Source: JALVDI01 sp039186435 (lineage in GTDB: Bacteria > Myxococcota_A > Polyangia > Polyangiales > Houyiibacteriaceae). From it: a DNA stretch of 46,096 nt. Made by a program: the position numbers and the translations under genes. The notes beneath the pieces were generated by a model. That model saw only the letters and a program-made list of their open reading frames with translations. It had not been told where the DNA came from and made no database searches. Shown piece after piece: positions 32,944 through 41,640 of this stretch. Within the stretch, counting starts at the first letter, position 1; each line of letters begins with the position of its first letter. The DNA is taken from the NCBI GenBank assembly GCA_039186435.1, contig JBCDAA010000018.1, positions 1-46,096 of the forward strand, in the 5' to 3' direction.

Positions 32944-34481
32944 CCCGGCGCGAGGTGCTGACCGCGCTGGTCGGTGCGCCGTTCGCCGGGACGCTCCTGT
33001 CGTGCGAGCGAGCGCCGGAGATTCCGCTCGAAGGGGAGCTTCTCGGGCCGAGTGAGAGCTTCGGTCATCACCTCCGGGATCCGCTCCCGGTGAGCGCGTG
33101 GGCGAACGCTCCGACAAGACGGACCGAGGTGGCGATCGTTGGCGGTGGTCCCGCGGGGCTTTCGGCCGCGTGGCGTCTTCTCCGGCGTGGGCAGCAGGAT
33201 CTTCGCGTCGTGGAGCTCGAGCCGAGGCTCGGAGGAACGTCCGCGAGCGGGCGTTCGGCGGTCACCCCCTTTCCGTGGGGCGCTCACTACCTGCCCCTGC
33301 CTCCGGCGTCGAACCACGCGCTGCGTTCGCTTCTCCAGGAGATGGGCGCGATCGATGACGCCCGACCGGCGGAAGAGGTGCTCGTGCGCGAACCGGACGA
33401 GCGGGTGTTCTATCAGGGCTATTGGTACCCCGGGCTCTATCCCTACGCGGGCGCGTCCGCGGATGATCTCGCGCAGCTCGCGCGCTTTGAGGCGCGGGTC
33501 GCTTCGCTGGTGGATGCGTTTCAGATTCCGATGCGTCTCTCGTCGCGAGCGCCTGAGCTTCTCGCCCTCGACGAGATCGACGCGGAGCGTTGGCTTCGGG
33601 ATTTAGGGTTCGACTCGCCGCGACTCTTTTGGCTTTGCGACTACGCCTGCCGTGACGACTACGGTCTTCGGCTGCGCGACACCTCCGCCTGGGCGTTCTT
33701 GTTTTATTGGGCGTCGCGCGCGGATGCAGAGGGCGAGAGCGCGCCCCTTCTGACCTGGCCGGAAGGAAACGGCGCGCTCGTGAAGCACCTCGGCGATGCG
33801 CTGGGCGACCGTCAGAAGCTGCGGCGTCTTGCAGTGCACGTGCGCGAGGAAGCGGAAGGCGTGCGCGTTCTTCTCGCCGGTCCCGATGGCGATCGTGAGG
33901 TGCTCGTCGCGTCCCGTGCGATCCTCGCCGTTCCGCGTTTTGTCGCGCGTCGACTCGTGCCTCAGCTCGAGCTGACCACCGAAGGCTTTGACCAAGGCGC
34001 GTGGCTCGTGGCGAATCTTCATTTGCAGAATCGTCCGCCGGGACGCGGGGTCGGGCCGGCGTGGGACAACGTGCTCTACGACAGCCCCTCCCTCGGTTAC
34101 GTCGTCGCGACGCATCAACGCGGGCGTGAGACGGGGCCCACGGTCTGGACCTACTACCTTCCGCTTTGTCAGCGTGATCCGCGCGAGTCCCGGCGGGCGT
34201 TGCTCGAAGCCGAGCACGAGGTTCTTGCGGAAGGCGCGGTGCGCGATCTGGAGCGAGCCCATCCGACGCTGCGTCAACACCTGGGGCAGATCGACATTTG
34301 GCGCTGGGGCCACGCGATGACGCGCCCGCGGGTCGGGTTTCTTCGCGGCGGCGCGCGATTTCATGCGGGTGCGCCGCGAGGCCGCATTCACTTTGCGCAC
34401 AGCGATCTGAGCGGCGTGGCGATTTTTGAGGAAGCCTTCGACCATGGCGTTCGTGCGGCGGACGAAGTGATGGCGGCGTGA
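32931..34481 (+). CDS. FAD-dependent amine-oxidase-like protein, TAT lipoprotein
   Basis: A 516-residue flavoprotein. The N terminus has a twin-arginine motif (LTRREVLTAL) followed by TLLSC, so export by Tat and lipidation at Cys25 are likely. The FAD site is VAIVGGGPAGLSAA (71-76), followed by VVELEPRLGGTSASGR, as in flavin amine oxidases and phytoene-desaturase-like enzymes. A C-terminal FAD block is HFAHSDLSGVAIFEEAFDHG. The substrate is unknown; beside a SpeE-like enzyme a polyamine or its derivative is possible. The GTG start lies 13 bases before the aminopropyltransferase stop. The next gene overlaps by four bases. Confidence 0.82.
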   Translation: MGSLTRREVLTALVGAPFAGTLLSCERAPEIPLEGELLGPSESFGHHLRDPLPVSAWANAPTRRTEVAIVGGGPAGLSAAWRLLRRGQQDLRVVELEPRLGGTSASGRSAVTPFPWGAHYLPLPPASNHALRSLLQEMGAIDDARPAEEVLVREPDERVFYQGYWYPGLYPYAGASADDLAQLARFEARVASLVDAFQIPMRLSSRAPELLALDEIDAERWLRDLGFDSPRLFWLCDYACRDDYGLRLRDTSAWAFLFYWASRADAEGESAPLLTWPEGNGALVKHLGDALGDRQKLRRLAVHVREEAEGVRVLLAGPDGDREVLVASRAILAVPRFVARRLVPQLELTTEGFDQGAWLVANLHLQNRPPGRGVGPAWDNVLYDSPSLGYVVATHQRGRETGPTVWTYYLPLCQRDPRESRRALLEAEHEVLAEGAVRDLERAHPTLRQHLGQIDIWRWGHAMTRPRVGFLRGGARFHAGAPRGRIHFAHSDLSGVAIFEEAFDHGVRAADEVMAA

Positions 34482-35524
34482 CGGTTCTCGCGCGGGAGGG
34501 TCCCTGGCTCTTTGATCGGAAGACCGATTTGTGGGCTTTCGGCGGGAGCGCTCTTCTTGCGTTCGCGCTCCTTGGCCTCGGCATGCTCACCGGTGTTCTC
34601 GAAAGCGACACGCCGGATGTGGTGTGGATCGGATGCGTGGTCGCGGTCGACGTCGCGCACGTCTGGTCAACGATCTACCGCGTGTATCTGGACGGATCCG
34701 AGGTTCGTCGACGTCCGCTTCTCTATCTCGGCGCGCCGGTCGGGTGCTACGCGCTCGCCGTGGGCGTGCATGCGCTCGGTGCGCGCTTCTTTTGGACGGC
34801 CCTCGCGTACATGGCGGTGTTTCACTTCGTTCGGCAGCAGGCGGGCTGGGTAAAGCTCTACGCGCGCCGCGAGCAAGCCTCGACCTTTGACCGGCGTCTC
34901 GACCAGCTGACGGTCTACGCGGCGACGGTCGTGCCGATCCTGTGGTGGCACGCGCACCTCCCGCGTTCCTTTCACTGGTTTCTCGAAGGCGATTTCGTTT
35001 CGTTCGAAGTCGGTGCGCGGGTTACGGAGGTGATGGTCAGCGTGCACTGGTTTCTGCTCGCGTTTTGGGGCGCGCGGCAGGTGCAGCGCTGGCGCCAGGG
35101 CGAGGCGCCGAGTCTCGGAAAGGTGGTCGTGATCGTGACGACCTGGCTCTGCTGGCACGTCGGCATCGTCGCCCTCAACGGCGACTTCGCGTTTACGGTG
35201 ACCAACGTGCTGATCCACGGGATTCCGTACCTCGTGCTGACGTACCGGTACGGGCAGGCGCGTCGGCACGCGGCGCCGTGGATCGCGCGGATCCTCCGTG
35301 GCGGCGCGGCAGCGTTCGCGGCGAGCGTTGTGTTTCTCGCGTTTGCGGAAGAGATGCTCTGGGATCGCTTCGTGTGGCACGACCGGCCCTCCCTTTTCGG
35401 TGAGGGCGCCGTGCTCTCCGCGAGCGCGCTGGCCGTTCTCGTGCCGCTTCTCGCGCTACCGCAGCTCGTCCACTACGTCCTCGACGGCTTCATCTGGCGC
35501 GGCCCCACCAACCCCCACCTCTGA
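34478..35524 (+). CDS. Polytopic membrane protein of the aminopropyltransferase cassette
   Basis: A 348-residue protein with about seven or eight hydrophobic helices. Conserved-looking polar residues lie in or near helices: DVAHVWSTIYRVY, FHFVRQQAGWVKLY, LCWHVGIV, IHGIPYLVLTYRYG and LPQLVHYVLDGFIWR. The repeated His residues could bind a metal or haem, as in some membrane oxidases; this is inference. No family is assigned. The GTG start overlaps the FAD gene stop (GTGA). It is the last gene of the operon; the 43-base region after it contains a doubled GAGCTCTTC / CAGTTTCGTC segment and no clear terminator. Confidence 0.8.
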   Translation: MTVLAREGPWLFDRKTDLWAFGGSALLAFALLGLGMLTGVLESDTPDVVWIGCVVAVDVAHVWSTIYRVYLDGSEVRRRPLLYLGAPVGCYALAVGVHALGARFFWTALAYMAVFHFVRQQAGWVKLYARREQASTFDRRLDQLTVYAATVVPILWWHAHLPRSFHWFLEGDFVSFEVGARVTEVMVSVHWFLLAFWGARQVQRWRQGEAPSLGKVVVIVTTWLCWHVGIVALNGDFAFTVTNVLIHGIPYLVLTYRYGQARRHAAPWIARILRGGAAAFAASVVFLAFAEEMLWDRFVWHDRPSLFGEGAVLSASALAVLVPLLALPQLVHYVLDGFIWRGPTNPHL

Positions 35525-35567
35525 GCTCTTCAGTTTCGTCGTTTTGGGGAGCTCTTCTTCAGTTTCG

Positions 35568-35999
35568 TCAGTTGACGCCGAGGTGGGCAAGAGCGTCTTC
35601 TCGCGACGCGGTCAGCCGCTCGACGGATCCGTTCCGCACAACCGCGTGAAGGCTGTCGAGGACCGAGTCGCTGTTGCGAAGCTGCCATCCCGCCGAACGA
35701 CCCGCGCGCAGCTTGAGCTCCAGCGCGACCACCCGACGCCGCCGCGGATCCGGCGACGACATGTCGACGAGCACAAAATCACCGCAGCCCAGCGCCTGGT
35801 CGCTCCGAAAAAGCCACCACTGCGTCGCCCGCGTCAAAAGCGTTTCCGCGAACGCACGCTCGTCGCAACGAAACGCAAAGCGCCCGAGCAGCGCGGACGG
35901 ATCCTGCCGCTCCGCCTTCGCGAGGTGGCGAAGGCGCGCTCGAAAACGATCGCCCCGGCAATGAATCGGGCGATGCAATCGGAGCAGGAGCGTCGACAT
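35568..35999 (-). CDS. Small protein with possible PD-(D/E)xK-like pattern
   Basis: A 143-residue basic protein with no signal or membrane segment. GDFVLVDM followed by VVALELKLRAG gives an Asp ... Glu-x-Lys arrangement, the core of the PD-(D/E)xK nuclease fold, and WQLRNSDSVLD follows. The evidence is only this pattern, and other folds can show it. ATG at 35999 is the only normal start in the open frame, 57 bases after the stop of the upstream membrane-protein gene. It is probably cotranscribed with that gene. Function unknown. Confidence 0.6.
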   Translation of the reverse strand: MSTLLLRLHRPIHCRGDRFRARLRHLAKAERQDPSALLGRFAFRCDERAFAETLLTRATQWWLFRSDQALGCGDFVLVDMSSPDPRRRRVVALELKLRAGRSAGWQLRNSDSVLDSLHAVVRNGSVERLTASREDALAHLGVN

Positions 36000-36056
36000 G
36001 GCGACGCGAACGTAAGTCGGCTTCGCCGTGAGGGAAGATCGAAAGTCGCCGAGCGA

Positions 36057-36989
36057 CTACTTCGAACCACCCGTTCGGTCGTGGACCGTGCAACCGAGAA
36101 GTCGGGCGATGCGCTCTCCGCACGCGACCGCTTCCCGGCGCTGTCGCGGCAGGAACACCGCCACCGGGATCACGCGAGCCCCGAACATCGAGCCGAACCG
36201 CTGTCGCTCTCGAAAACGAAGCCGCACGTAGAGCCAACTGTTGGACCGTTTTTGCCGACTGGGAAGCACCCAGACCTCTGTGATGGACTCGGCCGGAACA
36301 AAGAAGGGCATCCACGGAATCAGGCCTCGGGTTCGCTCCACCCCAAGGCCGCTGATGCGAAAGCGTGACGACCCCCAAAGCGTGACCATCAGGGAAGCGG
36401 TCAGAAACGCGACCGCGGCACCGAACCCGAGGACTCGTTCTGCGGTCGTAAGTCCCATTCGCCATGCGTCGACCGCCGACGAGAAGGGGTACTCCGAGAG
36501 CAGGCCGGCTCCCACCACGAAAAAGAGCAGCGCGACGAAGACGCTCAAACCCACGCCCACGCGGTGGGTCCAGGTGCCGCTGCTTCTCGACAGCGCTTTG
36601 AGGAGGTGAGCCTCGGCCTCACATCCCTCTCGATGGGGGATGATCAGATCGTCATCGTCGACCACCCCTGCAATCAAGAGGCCGCTTGTACGACGAAGAC
36701 CCCGCAGTTTGCTTCGAACAACGCGACGCCGGTCTCCGTCGAAACGCTGGACGTAAACGTAGGTCGCAGTGAGGGCCAAGCGGCGCGCGGCTTTCGCCGA
36801 AGGGAAGTCGGGTTGGGAACTCCAGAAAAGGCGCAGCCGCTCGCGCGTGCTTGGTCCCGCGCGTTCGGCGACAACCGGCTCGCTCTGCTCCCGAAACGCA
36901 CCGCCGCGCGTTTCGCCGGGCCACTGTTCAAAAGGCTCCCAGGCCACGAGGGCATGGTAGCGCACCCCACGCGGGGCTGTGATATCCAA
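36057..36989 (-). CDS. Membrane protein with two TM helices and PH-like end
   Basis: A 310-residue protein. An N-terminal cytoplasmic part of about 140 residues contains regular strands (ATYVYVQRFDGDRRRVVRSKLRGL). Two transmembrane helices follow (about 147-167 and 185-208). The C-terminal 100 residues (FRISGLGVERTRGLIPWMPFFVPAESITEVWVLP, shown in part) look like a bacterial PH-type domain. No catalytic motif. It is divergent from the PE-repeat lipoprotein with only about 40 bases between starts, so the promoters must overlap. Function unknown. Confidence 0.68.
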   Translation of the reverse strand: MDITAPRGVRYHALVAWEPFEQWPGETRGGAFREQSEPVVAERAGPSTRERLRLFWSSQPDFPSAKAARRLALTATYVYVQRFDGDRRRVVRSKLRGLRRTSGLLIAGVVDDDDLIIPHREGCEAEAHLLKALSRSSGTWTHRVGVGLSVFVALLFFVVGAGLLSEYPFSSAVDAWRMGLTTAERVLGFGAAVAFLTASLMVTLWGSSRFRISGLGVERTRGLIPWMPFFVPAESITEVWVLPSRQKRSNSWLYVRLRFRERQRFGSMFGARVIPVAVFLPRQRREAVACGERIARLLGCTVHDRTGGSK

Positions 36990-37031
36990 GAAAGACGCTC
37001 CTGAAGTGTCTCGGGGTAAGGGAGGTACGTG

Positions 37032-37688
37032 ATGTCGACTCGAATCGTTGCCTGGATCGCAGCGCTTGCACTCGCGTGTGGAGGAGGTTCCGAAGAGCCA
37101 CAGCCGGAGCCGACCGAAGGGGCCGAGGAGCCCGTGCCGCAGCCTGAGCCTGAGCCCGAGCCGGAACCTGAACCTGAACCTGAACCTGAGCCCACCGGTC
37201 CAGGAACCTTGCAGGTTACCAATCGCGTAGATGGCGAAGACGCGGGCGGCACGGTGCAGGTGCTCAGCGACTCCGGCGAGGTCGTTGCAGAGGGCGCGAG
37301 CGGATCAACCTTCAACGTGGAGTCCGGCAGCTACCGCCTCCGCGGAACGATTACCGACGAGTCGATTCTCATCGATACGCCAACGACCGATTCCGAGGAT
37401 CTCGCCACCGTGGCGCCCGGCGAAGCGGCGACGGCGTTCGTCGAGCATCCGCGCGCCCGCGTTCGCATTCGTGTTCTTCGAAACAACCGTCCTGTGCGTC
37501 GATGGCGTCTCGAAATGCAGCGGCGCGGTTCGGACGAAACGATCACGCTCCAGCCCACGGACGACTACGTGCCGGTGACGCCCGGTCGCTACAACGGAAC
37601 CGTGCACGTCGGAAGCACCCAGATTCAAGTCCAGGACGTGGTGCTTCAAGGCGGGGCGCAGCGCGACCTACCGATTCGAATCCAGTAA
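37032..37688 (+). CDS. Lipoprotein with Pro-Glu repeat spacer
   Basis: A 218-residue lipoprotein (LALAC, then GGGSEEP). A Pro-Glu spacer of about 22 residues (near 38-58), rigid and acidic, separates the lipid anchor from a C-terminal part of about 155 residues with two similar beta units: GTVQVLSDSGEVVAEG / VESGSYRLRGTI, and ARVRIRVLRNNRPVRRW / TPGRYNGTVHVG. These resemble PEGA- or carboxypeptidase-regulatory-like beta sandwiches. ATG at 37032 sits five bases after GGAGGT; GTG at 37029 is too close to it. It ends 6 bases from the convergent acyl-CoA dehydrogenase stop. Function unknown; likely an envelope spacer-tethered protein. Confidence 0.78.
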   Translation: MSTRIVAWIAALALACGGGSEEPQPEPTEGAEEPVPQPEPEPEPEPEPEPEPEPTGPGTLQVTNRVDGEDAGGTVQVLSDSGEVVAEGASGSTFNVESGSYRLRGTITDESILIDTPTTDSEDLATVAPGEAATAFVEHPRARVRIRVLRNNRPVRRWRLEMQRRGSDETITLQPTDDYVPVTPGRYNGTVHVGSTQIQVQDVVLQGGAQRDLPIRIQ

Positions 37689-37694
37689 GCGCGT

Positions 37695-38840
37695 CTACAA
37701 GCCCATCTGCTTTGCGATGATCACCTTCATGATCTCGCTCGTTCCGGCGTAGATCCGCTGCACCCGCGCATCCATGTACGCGCGCGTCACTGGGTACTCG
37801 AGCATGTACCCGTAGCCGCCAAAGAGCTGCAGGCAGCGATCGACCACGCGCCCGAGCATCTCGCTGTGCCACAGCTTGCTCATGGAGCACTCCTTCACGA
37901 GGTACTCGCCGGCGACGTGCGCTTCGAGGAGCTTGTCGAGAAACGCCTGCCCCACCTCGACCTCGGTCGCGCACGCGGCGAGCTCAAACTGCGTGTTCTG
38001 AAACTTGCTGATCGGACGTCCGAACGCCTGCCGCTCTTTGGTGTACGCCACCGTATCCGCGAGCACCTGCGCCGCGCCCGCCTGCGCGGCAACGCCGACC
38101 ACGAGGCGCTCCTGCTGAAGCTTGCGCATCAACATGAGAAAGCCCGCGCCCTCTGCGCCGATCCGGTTCGCCGCGGGCACGCGACAGTCTTCGAAGGCGA
38201 GCTCGGAGGTGTCCTGCGACGCCATGCCCATCTTCTTGAGCTTCTTGCCTTTGCGAAACCCGTCGCGACCCGCTTCGACCACGAAGAGCGAAATGCTCTG
38301 GTGCGGATTGTCGTCCTTGCCGCCGGTCTTCGCGGCAACGATGCAGAGGTCGCAAAGAATCCCGTTGCTGATGAACGTCTTCGCACCGTTCAACACGTAC
38401 TCGTCGCCGTCGCGAACCGCGGTCGTTTTGATCCCGGCGAGGTCCGAGCCCGTTCCCGGTTCGGTCATCGCGATCGCGCTGACGAGTTCGCCGGACGCAA
38501 GGCCTGGCAGCCAGCGCTTTTTCTGATCGGCATCCCCGAACTCGTGCACGTAGGGCACCACGATGTCGGAGTGCAGTGAGAGGGCGAAGCCGGACTCGTA
38601 AATCTTCGCGAGCTCTTCGATCACGACCACCGAGCAGAGAAAGTCGCCGCCCGGGCCGCCGTGCTCTTCCTCCAGCCAGGGGCACAAGAACCCGGCTTCG
38701 CCCGCGCTTCGCCAGGTTTCGCGATCGACGCTTCCCGCCTCTCGCCACGCTTCCTGTTTCGGAACGACCTCGCGTTCGAGAAAGGTTCGAAAGGACGTTC
38801 GAAACTGCTGGTGCTCTTCGCCAAAGAGGGTGCGCTTCAT
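37695..38840 (-). CDS. Acyl-CoA dehydrogenase (long-chain/isovaleryl type)
   Basis: A 381-residue flavoenzyme for the first step of fatty acyl-CoA beta-oxidation or a related acyl-CoA. Signatures include AIAMTEPGTGSDLAGI, VLNGAKTFISNG, KERQAFGRPISKFQ, QLFGGYGYMLEYPVTRAYMDARVQRIYAGTSEIMK. The common catalytic Glu of IYEGT is Ala here (IYAGTS); the Glu in LQQERLVV takes that role in the LCAD/isovaleryl branch, so the enzyme should be active. Cytoplasmic. Full length for the family. ATG at 38840 is preceded by a divergent 83-base region shared with the MBL-fold gene. Confidence 0.93.
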   Translation of the reverse strand: MKRTLFGEEHQQFRTSFRTFLEREVVPKQEAWREAGSVDRETWRSAGEAGFLCPWLEEEHGGPGGDFLCSVVVIEELAKIYESGFALSLHSDIVVPYVHEFGDADQKKRWLPGLASGELVSAIAMTEPGTGSDLAGIKTTAVRDGDEYVLNGAKTFISNGILCDLCIVAAKTGGKDDNPHQSISLFVVEAGRDGFRKGKKLKKMGMASQDTSELAFEDCRVPAANRIGAEGAGFLMLMRKLQQERLVVGVAAQAGAAQVLADTVAYTKERQAFGRPISKFQNTQFELAACATEVEVGQAFLDKLLEAHVAGEYLVKECSMSKLWHSEMLGRVVDRCLQLFGGYGYMLEYPVTRAYMDARVQRIYAGTSEIMKVIIAKQMGL

Positions 38841-38923
38841 GATTCTTCACAATCGTGCATTGGCGCCGATCGCTCAAGGGTTGCGCCTTGCCGCTGTGAG
38901 ATTCCGGGACCAGATCTGCCTCT

Positions 38924-39913
38924 ATGTTCTTCAACGCGCCGCCTTACGACGGTCCCACGACCGACCACTTCGACGGTCGCCGCTTTCACAACTCGGACGA
39001 GGCGGTGGGCCACGCGAGCGGGCTCGACCTCTTGAAGTGGACGATGAATCGTGACGCGGGCCCGTGGGAGCGAAGGGAACAACCGCCAGGGCCGCCGCCG
39101 CCTCGCCGCGTTGAGTCCGGCATTCGGGTGACGCTGGTCGGACACGCCACGCTCCTCGTGCAGATGAAGGGGCTGAACTTTCTGACCGATCCGGTGTGGG
39201 CGGACCGCATCGGTCCGGTGAGCTGGGCGGGACCCAAGCGCTTTCGGCAGCCCGCGCTCCGCTTCGAAGACCTGCCGCCGATCGACCTCGTGCTGGTGAG
39301 TCACAACCACTACGACCATCTTTGTGTGCCGACCCTCAAACGCCTCGCGGCCGAACACAACGCGCCGCCCATCGTGACCGGCCTGGGCAACCTGGCCCTT
39401 CTCGCGCAGCACGGCATTCCCGGTGGCATCGAGCTCGACTGGTGGGATCGAACGGAAGCCGCGGGCGTTTCCGTGACCGGTGTGGAGATGCAGCATTTTT
39501 CGGGACGCGGACCGGGCGACCGCGACGTCTCGCTATGGATGGGGCTCGTGGTCCATCACGAAGACGGCGACGTGCTCTTCTGCGGAGACACCGGCTATGG
39601 CGAGCACTTCACGCGGATTCGGGAGCGTGTCGGAGCGCCGCGCCTCGCGCTGGTTCCCATCGGCGCGTTTCGGCCGCGCTGGTTCATGTCGCGGGTGCAC
39701 GTCGACCCGCATCAGGCTGTGCAGGCGCATCTCGATCTTGGCGCGCAGGTGAGCATCGGGATGCACTACGGCACGTTTCGGCTGGCGGACGACGGGATGG
39801 ACGAACCGATCGACGAGCTCGCCCACGCGCGCGACGCCCTGGGCGTTAAGGAAGACGAGTTTCGCGTGATCGAGCACGGCGTCGGCTGCGATCTGGCCGG
39901 GCCCGCGGAGTAG
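38924..39913 (+). CDS. MBL-fold metallohydrolase, NAPE-PLD/UlaG-like
   Basis: A 329-residue metallo-beta-lactamase-fold hydrolase. The core starts at VTLVGHATLLVQ and LTDPVWADR. The metal motif is H127-N-H129-Y-D131-H132 in VLVSHNHYDHL, with later His/Asp ligands in MQHFSGRG and FCGDTGYGEHF and a final His in GMHYGTFRL. This order matches N-acyl-phosphatidylethanolamine phospholipase D-like and UlaG-like enzymes; the substrate (a phosphodiester or lactone) is not determined. It is divergent from the acyl-CoA dehydrogenase. Its last 68 bases overlap in antisense with the end of the alpha/beta hydrolase gene. Confidence 0.88.
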   Translation: MFFNAPPYDGPTTDHFDGRRFHNSDEAVGHASGLDLLKWTMNRDAGPWERREQPPGPPPPRRVESGIRVTLVGHATLLVQMKGLNFLTDPVWADRIGPVSWAGPKRFRQPALRFEDLPPIDLVLVSHNHYDHLCVPTLKRLAAEHNAPPIVTGLGNLALLAQHGIPGGIELDWWDRTEAAGVSVTGVEMQHFSGRGPGDRDVSLWMGLVVHHEDGDVLFCGDTGYGEHFTRIRERVGAPRLALVPIGAFRPRWFMSRVHVDPHQAVQAHLDLGAQVSIGMHYGTFRLADDGMDEPIDELAHARDALGVKEDEFRVIEHGVGCDLAGPAE

Positions 39914-40856
39914 CTCGTCCCTGCACGCGCTGGAAGAAGGCCACCATCGCGTCGTGGGCGACCTCCGGTTCCTCGAGAAGCGCAAAGTGGCCTCCTTCGA
40001 GGGCGACGTGCCGTCCATAGCGTCGGCCGTAGCGGCGAATCGATACGGGAGAGGTCATCGTGTCGCGATCGCCGCCGATCGTAAGGACCGGCACGCGCGG
40101 CGGGCCAGCGTGTCGAGACGCTCCCGCGATCAGGAGCACTCCGTCGATCTGTCGACGAAGCCGTGGCGCCAGCCGGCTCGCGCCGATCCCCCCGGCAGAG
40201 ATTCCGGCGAGCACGATGTGTCGCTTGCCGTCGGCGCGGAGACGCGCGATCGCGGCGCGGACACGATCTTCATGGCGCTGCCAGCGCGCGTCGAACCCGC
40301 CGGAAGGACAGAGGGTGCTCCCGCCGGCGTTTGCGGCAGCCTGGGCGACTTGCCAACACGGAAGCGCGAAGTTGCCGGCCCATCCGTGGAGAAAGACCAC
40401 GCCGAGATCCCCGTCTCGCTTCATGGAGAGGGTCGCGTTTTGGCCGGCCCAACTTGCAAAGACCGGAGTGCCGTACACGCCGACGTCCTTGCGCATGTCG
40501 CGGTAGGCGGCCCCCATGGATCGGCGAAGGCCGCGCGCGTCCGGTTCGACGAGCGGAAGCAGGCTTGCAACAGGAAGCGCGATGTCGGCTTCGTCGATGA
40601 CCGCAACAGCGAGCTTGTCGTGGGCGAGCTCACCAAAGCGCGCGGCGACTTCCACGAGTGCGAGCGTCGCGACGAGGGCCCCAACGAGGGCGCGCCGAAG
40701 CCACCGCGGGGCGACGCGGCGATCCTCCGAGTCCTTCCTTCGCAGGTGGCGCGCGACGAGGCCCGTTGTGACACCGAGGTACACAAAGCCGAGGGGGGAG
40801 AGCGGCAGCGCGATCGCGACGACCCACAGAAACCCCAGCCCGATCGTTCGGAGCAT
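39846..40856 (-). CDS. Membrane-anchored alpha/beta hydrolase
   Basis: A 336-residue protein with two N-terminal hydrophobic segments (about 6-35 and 54-70) and an alpha/beta hydrolase domain. The oxyanion strand is VVFLHGWAGN, the nucleophile is Ser220 in LAGISAGGIG (GxSxG), the acid is Asp263 or Asp265 in TIGGDRDTM, and the His is His290 in LEGGHFALLEEP. The substrate is unknown; family members are esterases or lipases. ATG at 40856 is chosen because it opens the hydrophobic N terminus; the frame remains open upstream but overlaps another gene there. Its 3' end runs 68 bases into the convergent MBL gene. Arg-rich C-terminal tail. Confidence 0.85.
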   Translation of the reverse strand: MLRTIGLGFLWVVAIALPLSPLGFVYLGVTTGLVARHLRRKDSEDRRVAPRWLRRALVGALVATLALVEVAARFGELAHDKLAVAVIDEADIALPVASLLPLVEPDARGLRRSMGAAYRDMRKDVGVYGTPVFASWAGQNATLSMKRDGDLGVVFLHGWAGNFALPCWQVAQAAANAGGSTLCPSGGFDARWQRHEDRVRAAIARLRADGKRHIVLAGISAGGIGASRLAPRLRRQIDGVLLIAGASRHAGPPRVPVLTIGGDRDTMTSPVSIRRYGRRYGRHVALEGGHFALLEEPEVAHDAMVAFFQRVQGRATPRARPDRSRRRARSRETRLP

Positions 40857-40994
40857 GAATCCATCGTTGATGGGCCCTTCGACCGAAGCGTGGCCGCCGC
40901 ATGGAGAAATTGTGGCGAAGGGCCGGCAAGCCCGAAGAATGCTTGCGAAACCGCGGGTTCCTACGCAAGGTCGGCACCCCTTCGGAGGCTCCCA

Positions 40995-41633
40995 ATGGTA
41001 TCCTTTCCTCGACTCGTGCGCGTTCCCTTCGCTTTCGTTCTGCTTTCCCTTGCCTGCTGCACGCCGCAGGGAGACCCCGGCGTAGGCTCCGGATATTCGG
41101 ATGATTTTGAGCGCGACCGTCTGGGCGACGACTACAACAATACCGGCGGCCCGTGGGAGATCCGCGAGGGCTGGCTGCACGTTCGCGGCGCCCGAAACCG
41201 ACCTTTGTGGCTTCGGAGGGTTTTGCCCCGAAATGTTCGCGTCGAATTTGATGTGAAGAGCACAACGCCCGATGGGGACATCAAAGTGGAAGTCTTTGGT
41301 GATGGAAGCAGCCGCGCGGAATCGGAGAGCTACACGGCGACGAGCTACGTCGTGGTCTTCGGCGGCTGGAGCAACTCCAAGAACATCATCGCGCGGATGG
41401 ACGAGCACGGCGCCGACCGAGCGGAGGGTCCGCGACGACCTGTCGAGATGAACCGCGTTTACCACCTCAAGATCGAGCGTCGCGGAGACACCATCACCGC
41501 GTGGGTCGACGGGGAGGAACTCGCGACGATGGAGGACTCCGACCCGCTCGAGGGCCGCGGTCACGACCACTTCGCGTTTAACAACTGGCAGTCGGACCTC
41601 TGGTTCGACAACCTGGAGATCACCCCCCTTTGA
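40995..41633 (+). CDS. Lipoprotein with concanavalin/glucanase-like domain
   Basis: A 212-residue lipoprotein (FVLLSLACC, Cys21 or Cys22). The mature part reads DDFERDRLGDDYNNTGGPWEIREGWLHV in its early strands (shown in segments), then RVEFDVKSTTPDGDIKVEVFGDG, YHLKIERRGDTITAWVDGEEL and DLWFDNLEI. This is the layout of 3-keto-disaccharide hydrolase/LamG-type jelly rolls that bind or cleave sugars. No catalytic pair is obvious. GGAGG seven bases before the ATG supports the start. The next gene begins 7 bases after the stop, so the two are likely cotranscribed. Confidence 0.78.
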   Translation: MVSFPRLVRVPFAFVLLSLACCTPQGDPGVGSGYSDDFERDRLGDDYNNTGGPWEIREGWLHVRGARNRPLWLRRVLPRNVRVEFDVKSTTPDGDIKVEVFGDGSSRAESESYTATSYVVVFGGWSNSKNIIARMDEHGADRAEGPRRPVEMNRVYHLKIERRGDTITAWVDGEELATMEDSDPLEGRGHDHFAFNNWQSDLWFDNLEITPL

Positions 41634-41640
41634 GGCGTAT

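Noticed and set aside
37695..38840. Acyl-CoA dehydrogenase inactive because IYEGT is IYAGT
   Set aside because: The long-chain/isovaleryl branch uses the Glu in the ERL segment, which is present here (QQERLVV), so loss of the other Glu is normal.
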